A DNA stretch of 22,894 nt. Source: JBCBSS01 sp039819065 (GTDB lineage Bacteria; Bacteroidota; Bacteroidia; Cytophagales; Cyclobacteriaceae). The position numbers and the translations under genes were made by a program. The stretch lies in the NCBI GenBank assembly GCA_039819065.1, contig JBCBSS010000131.1, forward strand, positions 1 through 22,894, read 5' to 3'. Below, in pieces: positions 1-5,989 of the stretch. The first letter of the stretch is position 1. Each line of letters opens with the position of its first letter. Under the pieces are notes generated by a model. That model saw nothing but the letters and a program-made list of their open reading frames with translations. It was not told the DNA's origin and made no database searches.

Positions 1-29
1 ACCCAACTCTCCAACGTTGGCGTACTCCC
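1..29 (-). pseudogene. tRNA-Tyr-like gene, 5' part only (cut by window edge)
   Basis: Read on the minus strand from 29, the sequence starts with acceptor strand GGGAGTA and continues into a D-arm with stem CCAAC/GTTGG. It matches the 5' part of the Tyr-like copy at 416-528 with one base difference in the D-loop. The last bases before the window edge read GTTGGGT. In the second copy the same GGGT is where the tRNA gives way to a palindromic insert, so this copy probably carries the same insertion. The anticodon and 3' half lie outside the window, so identity rests on similarity to the second copy. Confidence 0.5.
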
Positions 30-38
30 ACATTAATG

Positions 39-151
39 AGAACATGGCGGGAATCGAACCCGCAACCAAGGTTTTGTCCGCCTTCCGAAGTCTCGTACGG
101 AGGACAGACAGACCTTTATCTTATCCCGATAGCTATCGGGAACCCATGTTC
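39..151 (-). pseudogene. interrupted tRNA-Cys(GCA)-like gene
   Basis: The acceptor arms GAACATG (5' end at 151) and CATGTTC (complement of 40-46) pair over 7 bp. The T-arm is GCGGG-TTCGATT-CCCGC. The discriminator base is T, the usual Cys identity base. The anticodon stem AAGGT/ACCTT is intact, but its loop reads CTG, then a 32-bp insert (77-108), then CAAA. Removing the insert restores CTGCAAA, a GCA (Cys) anticodon loop split between positions 34 and 35. The insert is an imperfect hairpin with TGTCC and GGACA ends. A second element, the palindrome at 124-141, sits in the D-arm, which is shortened. As it stands the gene cannot give a normal tRNA unless the inserts are removed. A degenerate pseudogene is the default reading. 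Confidence 0.6.
124..141. repeat. 18-bp perfect palindrome, family TCCCGATA
   Basis: TCCCGATAGCTATCGGGA is a perfect inverted repeat lying in the D-arm of the Cys-like tRNA. Near copies are at 483-500 (one central base different), 437-451 (shorter centre) and 1441-1456 (TCCCGAC arms). Four related copies in 1.5 kb, three of them inside tRNA-like genes, point to a dispersed palindromic element rather than a chance sequence. Confidence 0.75.
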
Positions 152-156
152 TATTG

Positions 157-305
157 CGGAGGCAGAGGGAATCTCCACCTTCCAAAGCATTTGCGGCGGA
201 CAGGGAACCCCCGAAGCTTTACGCCCGACTGTTTTCCCTTGCTCTGCCGTAGTCGGCTACGCGAAGGCGCTGAAGACAGCTTCCTCGACCAACCGGACTA
301 CCTCC
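157..305 (-). pseudogene. interrupted tRNA-Ser(UGA)-like gene
   Basis: On the minus strand from 305 the acceptor GGAGGTA pairs with TGCCTCC, followed by discriminator G, the canonical Ser base. The D-arm has TCC/GGA. There is a long variable arm between the anticodon and T arms, typical of class II tRNAs. Two inserts break it. One is 36 bp (237-272) inside the anticodon loop, after CTT and before GAAA. The other is 31 bp (174-204) inside the T-loop, between GTTC and GATTCCC. Deleting both gives an 82-base type II tRNA with anticodon TGA and a standard T-loop TTCGATT. Both breaks are clean, with no tRNA bases obviously lost. The anticodon break again lies between positions 34 and 35. It could be a pseudogene hit by palindromic repeats or, less likely, a gene whose RNA is processed. 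Confidence 0.65.
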
Positions 306-341
306 AAATGCGGAGAGCTCATTCCATCAGTTGACGGCACC

Positions 342-356
342 TCGCTTAGCAAGCGA
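342..356. repeat. short palindrome between the Ser- and Tyr-like genes
   Basis: TCGCTT and AAGCGA flank a 3-base loop, forming a 6-bp hairpin. It lies in the spacer between two interrupted tRNA-like genes. No T-run follows on either strand, so it is not a convincing terminator and is better seen as another palindromic repeat unit. Confidence 0.45.
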
Positions 357-415
357 TTGCAGCAAACAAATATCTGCCTACTCTCCATTGTGCTATTTTA
401 TACTCATAATTTCTG

Positions 416-528
416 TGGGAGTAGTAGGATTCGAACCCCGATATGTCGGGACGAGCTCTACTCAGCCAAAGCACTAGATTTATCCCGATAACTATCGGGA
501 CCCAACTCTCCAGCGTTGGCGTACTCCC
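416..528 (-). pseudogene. interrupted tRNA-Tyr(GUA)-like gene
   Basis: Acceptor GGGAGTA (528-522) pairs with TACTCCC, followed by discriminator A. The D-stem is CCAAC/GTTGG. The 3' half of the anticodon arm reads TAAATCTAG, as in tRNA-Tyr from base 35 onward. The variable arm is long, as expected for bacterial Tyr, and the T-arm is GTAGG/CCTAC with loop TTCGAAT. The 5' strand of the anticodon stem and G34 are replaced by the 18-bp palindrome at 483-500, whose 3' border again lies at the 34/35 boundary. A 21-bp insert with another palindrome (437-457) splits the T-stem between bases 52 and 53. Loss of the anticodon 5' strand makes this copy almost certainly non-functional. Confidence 0.6.
483..500. 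repeat. palindrome of the TCCCGATA family inside tRNA-Tyr
   Basis: TCCCGATAACTATCGGGA is the same palindrome as at 124-141 with one central mismatch. It takes the place of the 5' half of the anticodon arm of the Tyr-like gene. Confidence 0.75.
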
Positions 529-561
529 TTGCTTAAGCCATTTACCCTAGTATCAGGACAT

Positions 562-592
562 AAAAAAAGCATCCTATTTCGGTAGGATGCTT
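562..592 (-). terminator. intrinsic terminator of small RNA A
   Basis: On the minus strand AAGCATCCTA pairs with TAGGATGCTT across a short loop and is followed directly by a run of seven T. The T-run is only on the minus side, which fixes the direction. It also separates the small-RNA region from the tRNA-like cluster downstream. Confidence 0.8.
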
Positions 593-726
593 CGCTTTAA
601 ATTTATCTACTGATGATATTTCTACATCAAAAAGCATTCATCATCCTGCCTAATTCGACCGTAACTGTATCCTGTACAACAGGACATTTCGCAGGTGCTA
701 TATCTATATGAATGATTAAGTTTCAT
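562..726 (-). ncRNA. candidate structured small RNA A with terminator
   Basis: Reading the minus strand, three nested pairings are visible: CATTCAT with ATGAATG (708-714 with 635-641), CCTGC with GCAGG (695-691 with 649-645), and an inner hairpin TCCTGT-3 nt-ACAGGA (684-670). A strong intrinsic terminator (592-562) follows about 40 bases later. The same stretch holds a 34-codon ORF (726-622) with four cysteines, so it may encode a small peptide instead. The 5' end is not defined because no clear promoter was found, and no known RNA family is recognised. Confidence 0.4.
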
Positions 727-963
727 TGCTTTGTCTTTCAATTATGATTATGATGCAAATGTGTGAATATGTTTAGATATAAACAAGTAAAAATAAATAT
801 AAATTACTGAAAATCAGACACTTATGAAAAATAAAGGCAATATAATCCCACCTTGCCAACTTTTGGCAGTTTTCGAAAACACATTTGTCTGTCCTCCAAT
901 TGTTTCCTTCAATCTTATGCGGTATTGTCAGCTTATTTTTTTGACATCATTAAAATTTGGTCA

Positions 964-996
964 TAAAAAAAGCGCCCAACCTTAGGATTGGACGCT
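964..996 (-). terminator. intrinsic terminator of small RNA B
   Basis: On the minus strand an 11-bp stem with two G-U pairs (AGCGTCCAATC with GGTTGGGCGCT) is followed directly by a run of seven T. It resembles the terminator at 562-592 in layout, including the bases after the T-run. Confidence 0.75.
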
Positions 997-1116
997 CTTG
1001 CTATTTTGAGTATTTACTTTTTTAGATCACTAGCATTTTGGCAATAGAGTTCCTCTCCTGAGTCGCTGATGCGAACAGAATGAATAGGAACTGAAATATT
1101 GCTTGTCGATGAACAT
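964..1116 (-). ncRNA. candidate structured small RNA B
   Basis: The minus strand carries a rod-like fold. GCAATA pairs with TATTGC (1102-1097 with 1046-1041), AGTTCCT pairs with AGGAACT (1092-1086 with 1054-1048), and an apical stem forms from GTTCGC with GCGAC. Together the first two stems give 13 bp with a small internal loop. An exact match to the Bacteroidota -7 element TAnnTTTG lies just upstream (1128-1121), and an intrinsic terminator closes the unit at 996-964. That gives a predicted transcript of about 150 nt. A 28-codon ORF starts at 1116 but has no coding signature. The family is not recognised; the rod shape invites comparison with 6S RNA, which I cannot confirm. Confidence 0.45.
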
Positions 1117-1120
1117 ACTT

Positions 1121-1128
1121 CAAAGATA
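1121..1128 (-). promoter_or_regulatory. Bacteroidota-type -7 promoter element for small RNA B
   Basis: On the minus strand the sequence reads TATCTTTG, an exact fit to the TAnnTTTG consensus of the primary Bacteroidota sigma factor. A TTTG that could serve as the -33 element lies 26 bases upstream, longer than the usual spacing of about 19, so the upstream half is uncertain. Confidence 0.4.
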
Positions 1129-1291
1129 CGTATTCAATTTAAATATGGTTGTACCAAAGACATTCTAATGACATCTTTCCGTACGATATCGGTTGTCCCA
1201 CCAGCGGAACATCTAACCAAATGCCTGTGAACGGTTCCGTCTAAAACCTAATTATAGTCCACTTTACTTTCGGGGTACTAAACTTTAAGTA

Positions 1292-1850
1292 ATGGGAAAT
1301 ACAAGCAAAAAATACCTCGTATTCAAAGTAGTACTCGTAGTACAGGTTTTGGTGGTCGTCATTTATACCTATTTTAACACGAATATCGCTTAAGAAAGGC
1401 GCAGGATAGTACCTGAAACTCAAAAAACCTGTCATATCGATCCCGACTGGTCGGGAGAGATATCTCTCTTTTTCGAAGCATCGAAAGTGTCCAAATACAG
1501 CATTTTGAGTGAGAAAGATTTCTCGTTACACTCGAAAAGACAGGTTTTTTTTGATTTTCTTATCTGATATTCACGTTATTTTACCTTACGCCAGGATGGA
1601 TGGAATTTCCTCGAAGCGGCTAGAGTATATATATCATCAATGCAATGGGCAGTTTAGTATTGATTTTTTCTGTTATCTGATCCTTTCGGCATTATGGGTA
1701 ATGTGGCGAGGAAGATATACCAGCAAATCAATACTACTGGGGTTGGTGGCATCCATAGCCGGGATACTGTTTTTCGCGCCTTTTCTATTCTACCTAATTA
1801 CTAAAGAAAAGGGAAACATGCATAAAGTCCTTCTAGGGGAAAGGGCATAA
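1292..1850 (+). pseudogene. split gene for a small membrane protein
   Basis: An N-terminal piece (1292-1393, 33 codons) begins MGNTSKKYLVFKVV and is one hydrophobic helix ending in YTYF, then a stop. A C-terminal piece in an open frame ends at 1850 and, from about 1640, reads CNGQFSIDFFCYLILSALW, then a basic loop, a second hydrophobic helix and a tail ending KVLLGERA. Together they look like one small Bacteroidota protein with three membrane helices. Between them lie about 250 bases rich in inverted repeats (see 1422-1550). From memory, an intact relative would need only about 20 residues there, so the gene appears disrupted by an insertion. The stretch before residue QCNGQF in the open frame looks non-native. 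It could instead be two unrelated short ORFs. Confidence 0.4.
1422..1550. repeat. palindromic insertion with 12-bp inverted ends
   Basis: AAAAAACCTGTC (1422-1433) and GACAGGTTTTTT (1539-1550) are exact inverted repeats. Inside are the TCCCGAC palindrome (1441-1456) and the perfect palindrome GAGAGATATCTCTC (1455-1468). Outside the ends the inverted similarity continues weakly, so that both strands can encode FLSDI(R/H)V. This is the layout of a small non-coding mobile or palindromic element. No transposase is present. It lies in the gap of the split membrane-protein gene. Confidence 0.55.
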
Positions 1851-1861
1851 CCGCTTTAGCA

Positions 1862-2527
1862 TTAAGGAGCATCTTCCCGTTTCAGCCGTTGGTAGTCAAT
1901 GCCTTCTTTCCACGACTTTTTGCCTAGGGGATTTTGCGTAGCTGAGCGAACATGGGATTCATCGACATAACGGAGCATAAGATCCGGGGCTCTATGCTCG
2001 GGAAGGCCAAGCCTGCGGCATCGGATGATGGATGCAGGCCGGTAACCTGTATCTTCAATGAAAAAGCGGCCTGGATCGAACTGCTCTCCATTCCATGCTG
2101 ATACCTTTAAGTCTAGCGCTTTGGCAAACAAAGACTGACCGGCAAGTAGCTTGTAATCCTTACGGTTGCCTTTAGAACCGGGGTTGAATTTGTGCATCGC
2201 TTCCAGCGCTTCAACCCCCGAAAACCTGTCTATCCAAGGGCGTCCTCCCTTGATCAATACTACATGCCCTTGCCCTCGAACGCTGATATTCAAAGAATCT
2301 CCTCCCAAGCTAAGATACATGTAAATGGTGCCTGACGGTGCCCACATGGCTTCTCTAGCAGGAGTGCGCCCAAGCCATGCGTGATTGCCTTTATCCGAGC
2401 CGTAAGCTTCTGTTTCTACAATGCAGGCCGATAACCATATATTGCCATGCTTTCTGCGCACAACCTTGCCCACTAGTTCTTTCGCGACCAATGGCGCTTC
2501 ACGATCATAGAAAGTTGTTGGAAGCAT
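1862..2527 (-). CDS. 3-methyladenine DNA glycosylase, AAG/MPG family
   Basis: At 221 residues it has the usual size for bacterial members. The family removes alkylated purines (3-methyladenine, hypoxanthine) from DNA to start base-excision repair in the cytoplasm. The catalytic block reads VETEAY at residues 37-42; E40 matches the general base (Glu125 of human AAG), Y42 matches Tyr127, and H49 follows in the expected place. The LNIS block near residue 80 corresponds to the Asn169 region. The residue at the position of the helix-intercalating Tyr162 appears to be Leu74, in MYLSLGG, where YGM is usual. The start codon lies 6 bp after the permease stop, so it is probably the last gene of the PadR-permease operon. 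Family assignment is secure; exact substrate range is not. Confidence 0.93.
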   Translation of the reverse strand: MLPTTFYDREAPLVAKELVGKVVRRKHGNIWLSACIVETEAYGSDKGNHAWLGRTPAREAMWAPSGTIYMYLSLGGDSLNISVRGQGHVVLIKGGRPWIDRFSGVEALEAMHKFNPGSKGNRKDYKLLAGQSLFAKALDLKVSAWNGEQFDPGRFFIEDTGYRPASIIRCRRLGLPEHRAPDLMLRYVDESHVRSATQNPLGKKSWKEGIDYQRLKREDAP

Positions 2528-2533
2528 AAGCGA

Positions 2534-5131
2534 TTAGTCCTGCCGTATAATCTCTGTTGGATTGCTGGTGGCGGCATTATAGGTTTTCAAACCAATGGTG
2601 AGCATAGCGAAAATTGCCGTAATACTACCTCCGGCGAGAAATATTACCCAATGGTCGATCAATGTAATCCGATACGCGAAGTCTTCCAGCCAGCCTTGCA
2701 TAAAATACCATGAGAGCGGAATAGCAATCACAACAGATAGTATGACCAGTGTAAAGAATTCCTTAGATATTAGCACCATCACTTGGCTCATAGAGGCACC
2801 TAGTACCTTACGAATGCTCAGCTCTTTCTGTCGCTGTTGTGCTGCAAAAGCCGCCAAACCGAAAATTCCCATACAGGCTAGTCCGATTGAAATACCGGAG
2901 AAAACGGTAAACACCTTGGCTTGTTGACTCTCAGGCTTATATTGTTGATCCAGATCTTCTTGTAAGAACCAACTCTTCATGGGGTAACTGGGAGCCACTT
3001 CAGCATAAATATCCTCAATCGACTTCATTGTGGCAGTTATATCGCTATTATCCATTTTAATGGCAATCCTGCGCATATCCTCACCCATTATAATGGCCAG
3101 TGGTTCTACCTGATCTCTTAACGTCTTAAAATGATAATCTTTGAAGATGCCAATAATCGTTCTATTCCAATCCTTGAAAGGGATACGCACTTGCTTGCCG
3201 ATGATCTCATCCTCTGTTAAACCCGTTGCTTTCCACGCGCTTTCACTGATCATCATCGCTTCGTCCGCATCCGTTATGTGTTTTTCGTCAAAGCCTCTGC
3301 CTGCAATGACCGAGATATCGAGGGCATTCAGATAGTTAGGATCCGCAAAAACGGTGTGCACCCTTACAGACTCTTCTTCTTCAGAAAAGTGTATGCCATA
3401 GTTATCGTGAAAACCACCCGGCATACCGGAGCCTACAGCCACTTCCTGTACTTCCGGAAGCTGCAGCGTCCTTTCCCTGAACGTTTGGTACCCTTCCCGG
3501 ATTTCATGATCTGTATCGATGACCAACACAGAAGTAGCATCATATCCCAGATCCTTGTCTGTCATGTACTGCAATTGTATATAAATAAGCATAGTGACGA
3601 TCAACAAGAAGATCGATACGGTAAACTGTGTTATGATCAGCCCCTTTCGAACGAAAATGTTCTTTCCAAGAGATAGTTTATCTCCTTTCAGTACCTTCAG
3701 CGGGGCAAATGAAGAAAGTAAAAGTGCGGGATACAGTCCTGAAGCCATCACTACTACTGCGATCATAGCGCTCAGAAAATACCTGATATTCATGTCGTCC
3801 CACCTGTATTGGACATCTAGCCCGAAGTAGGCATTCAGGGTTTCCTTTAACAGCACACTTAATCCACAAGCAATACCTATAGCCACGGCTAATAATACTA
3901 CTGACTCGCCCATGAATTGAAGTACTAGTCGTGACTTTTCCACACCCAACACTTTACGTATCCCTACTTCCTTCGCTCTCTTATTAGACTGCGCTATAGA
4001 CAAATTGATGTAATTAAAACAAGCAATGAACAGAATGGCTAGTGCTACGCTTCCCAGCACAACTATAGAAGCTCTGTTACCACTTTTGATAGAATCATAT
4101 CGTGCGTTGTGAAAGTGAACCTCATCAAGCGGGATAATCTTTAATCCATTCTTGTTATTGTTGGCTCTCATGCGCTCCCCGATATGTCTTTCCATGAAAT
4201 CGGGAAGTTGATTGGATAAATAGCTTTCGTTAGCAGGGTCTATTTTGATATAAGTGTAAGCAAAGTTATTCCACCAGTCCCGGAACCATTCGGCTGGCTC
4301 GTACATTTCCATTGATAACACCATATCAAATTCCAGATGGGTCTTGTTCTTAGGCTGGTCATAAACACCGGCCACGATAAACTCTCCTTCACCGTTTAAT
4401 GTAATGTTTTGCCCGACAGGATTTTCATCGCCAAAGTACTTAACGGCCAATTCCTCACTGAGCACTACATTATGTATATCATCAAGTACAGTTTCGGGGT
4501 CTCCATAGATGAGAGGATAAGAAAAGAACTCAAAGAAATTGGTATCCGCTACCATTACATAGTCCTCGTAGAACCGCTTGTCACCATTTTCCACTACCAG
4601 ATCGCGCGTACTCGTGCGTACAGTAGATTCAATAACACCAGAAAAGTCTTCTACCAAGGCGCGAGCATATGGAGCAGAACAAACCCCTATGTCAAATTTT
4701 TCCCCGACCTGGTCCTCCGAGGTACGATACACGCGGTAAATATGGTCCTTATCTGCATGGAATGCATCGTAATTGAGCTCATTTTCTATATAAAAATAGA
4801 GAAAGATCACAGAAGTAATACCTATGATGAAGCCGAGGAGGCTGATTGTGGTGCTTACTCTGTGCCTCATCAGGTTACGGATAGATACCTTAGGGTTGAA
4901 ATGAAACATGATGCTATTTGTTTTGAGTTTGAATAACCTTAGAAATGATGGTCTGAAATAATTCAATACTTCATACCAATATCTGATTGCGAGGAATGAT
5001 TTTTCCTCCTCTTTGGCGATGGCATAGAATTCAATGAGGTTGCCCTCGATCTCCTCTACCAATTCACTTTTACAAAGCTTTCGGATTAGCCTAAGCGAAA
5101 ATGACGGTGGATTTGTTTCCTCGTTAGACAT
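2534..5131 (-). CDS. FtsX/MacB-type ABC transporter permease with N-terminal prefix domain
   Basis: From the ATG at 5131 the protein has 865 residues. An upstream in-frame TTG would add two residues, but the ATG overlaps the PadR stop and is preferred. Residues about 10-68 are a soluble prefix domain (LIRKLCKSELVEEIEGNL) found on Bacteroidota permeases next to PadR genes. TM1 is at about 93-115, followed by a large periplasmic MacB-type domain, three helices with the FtsX signature GIRKVLG, then a second TM, periplasmic domain and FtsX unit with SIRKVLGAS near the C-terminus. The protein is thus a tandem MacB-like permease. Such permeases usually act with a separate ATPase in export or mechanotransmission rather than import. 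No ATPase gene lies in the window, and the substrate is unknown. It is translationally coupled to padR. Confidence 0.93.
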   Translation of the reverse strand: MSNEETNPPSFSLRLIRKLCKSELVEEIEGNLIEFYAIAKEEEKSFLAIRYWYEVLNYFRPSFLRLFKLKTNSIMFHFNPKVSIRNLMRHRVSTTISLLGFIIGITSVIFLYFYIENELNYDAFHADKDHIYRVYRTSEDQVGEKFDIGVCSAPYARALVEDFSGVIESTVRTSTRDLVVENGDKRFYEDYVMVADTNFFEFFSYPLIYGDPETVLDDIHNVVLSEELAVKYFGDENPVGQNITLNGEGEFIVAGVYDQPKNKTHLEFDMVLSMEMYEPAEWFRDWWNNFAYTYIKIDPANESYLSNQLPDFMERHIGERMRANNNKNGLKIIPLDEVHFHNARYDSIKSGNRASIVVLGSVALAILFIACFNYINLSIAQSNKRAKEVGIRKVLGVEKSRLVLQFMGESVVLLAVAIGIACGLSVLLKETLNAYFGLDVQYRWDDMNIRYFLSAMIAVVVMASGLYPALLLSSFAPLKVLKGDKLSLGKNIFVRKGLIITQFTVSIFLLIVTMLIYIQLQYMTDKDLGYDATSVLVIDTDHEIREGYQTFRERTLQLPEVQEVAVGSGMPGGFHDNYGIHFSEEEESVRVHTVFADPNYLNALDISVIAGRGFDEKHITDADEAMMISESAWKATGLTEDEIIGKQVRIPFKDWNRTIIGIFKDYHFKTLRDQVEPLAIIMGEDMRRIAIKMDNSDITATMKSIEDIYAEVAPSYPMKSWFLQEDLDQQYKPESQQAKVFTVFSGISIGLACMGIFGLAAFAAQQRQKELSIRKVLGASMSQVMVLISKEFFTLVILSVVIAIPLSWYFMQGWLEDFAYRITLIDHWVIFLAGGSITAIFAMLTIGLKTYNAATSNPTEIIRQD

Positions 5132-5462
5132 GGGCAATTTTCAAGGCAAATTTGGGAACCTTATTCCAGAGTGCATTTCTGGTTTCGTATATCTGTGTGA
5201 TCATCGATTTACCAGATGCAGTCAGTTCATAAACTCGTTTCCTTCTACCACCGCGCTCTTTGGTAGCGCCGGCCAATTCAGAAGTCAGGAACCCTTTTTT
5301 TTCTAAGCGTCCCAGTGTGACATGCAGTGCGCCCATGGCTGATTTGCGATTGGCCTGGTTCAGTAACTCTTGCTGAATCTTTAGAATATAAGCCTCCTGT
5401 TGCAGGATTAAGACGGTCAATAAGACCAATTCTTCAAATTCACCTATGTTCTTTTCGTTCAT
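5124..5462 (-). CDS. PadR family transcriptional regulator
   Basis: This 112-residue winged-helix protein begins with GEFEELVLLTVLIL and contains the PadR core ALHVTLGRLEKKGFL, followed by the wing with GGRRKRVYELTASG. The long C-terminal dimerisation helix is short, as in the small PadR group. It is the first gene of the operon, and its stop overlaps the permease ATG by 8 bases. Small PadR proteins typically repress the membrane transporter gene beside them and are released by a ligand. The inverted repeats just upstream of its start (5468-5525) are candidate self-operators. Ligand is unknown. Confidence 0.93.
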   Translation of the reverse strand: MNEKNIGEFEELVLLTVLILQQEAYILKIQQELLNQANRKSAMGALHVTLGRLEKKGFLTSELAGATKERGGRRKRVYELTASGKSMITQIYETRNALWNKVPKFALKIAHV

Positions 5463-5467
5463 ATTTG

Positions 5468-5525
5468 TTTCTACTTTGTAAACTTCTTACGGATGAAGAA
5501 ATTATTAGTTTCTATAAAGTAGAAA
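5468..5525. promoter_or_regulatory. inverted repeats upstream of padR, candidate operator
   Basis: TTTCTACTTT (5468-5477) is an exact inverted copy of AAAGTAGAAA (5516-5525). The right arm is itself part of a smaller dyad, TTTCTA-5 nt-TAGAAA (5509-5525). The pair sits 6-63 bases upstream of the padR start, where a self-regulating PadR protein would be expected to bind. No footprint-level motif is known to me for this subgroup, so the role is inferred. Confidence 0.35.
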
Positions 5526-5989
5526 GAAATTTAAAATTCTTTGCTCGAAACATTGGTCAAATTAGGCGCTCGGAACTGGTGGACAACTAACACGTGGCTT
5601 AATATATCTGCTGTAACCAGAGCAGGATAGGTTGGTTGGCTTGCCATGAACTTAATGGTTTAACAGATAGCATTGGACATCTCGAGTATAGCTCATCTGC
5701 TTGTCAACACATAGTCCGAGTGGGACATGGACACCGACAATGGTAGTGTTGAAAGTAAGTAAAAAACACCTAAACCCTTACATGTGTAAGTAAAGCATGG
5801 TTAAGGTATGATTTACAGATTTCTGTAGTAGTTAAACCACATATTGCACCATAATTATTTTTTTGATAAGGTATTATTGTCTTTTAGTACAATTTTATTA
5901 TTTATTTATTACATTTTTTGAAATAAGGTTCTTATGTAATCGTAACTATTGAAAGCCATATTTGATTAGCCTAGAAACAGCTCGATATC
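5526..5989. other. intergenic region between padR and the sensor gene
   Basis: These 464 bases separate two divergent genes and hold no convincing ORF. The only clear structure is the perfect palindrome CTTACATGTGTAAG at 5777-5790. The last 150 bases before the sensor start are very AT-rich, as expected for a promoter region, but no exact TTTG-N19-TAnnTTTG match was found. Confidence 0.5.
5777..5790. promoter_or_regulatory. 14-bp perfect palindrome upstream of the sensor gene
   Basis: CTTACATGTGTAAG is a perfect dyad with no spacer and no following T-run, lying 200 bases before the sensor start. It has the size of a transcription-factor site, but nothing identifies the factor. Confidence 0.25.

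Noticed and set aside
39..305. Group I or archaeal-type introns in the tRNA-like genes
   Set aside because: Inserts of 31-36 bp are too small for a group I intron, and no bulge-helix-bulge at 37/38 is seen.
36..491. Plus-strand ORFs of 105 and 151 codons over the tRNA-like cluster
   Set aside because: They translate the reverse complement of tRNA arms and palindromes (for example SRIRTPICRDE from a T-arm) and show no protein character.
1..528. CRISPR array
   Set aside because: Repeats are palindromes of differing length inside tRNA-like sequences, with no regular spacer spacing and no cas genes.
1241..1435. Minus-strand ORF of 64 codons
   Set aside because: It lies opposite the N-terminal piece of the split membrane protein and part of the inverted repeat; composition is not protein-like.
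2595..4936. Plus-strand ORFs opposite the permease gene
   Set aside because: Antisense shadows of a clearly conserved coding sequence.
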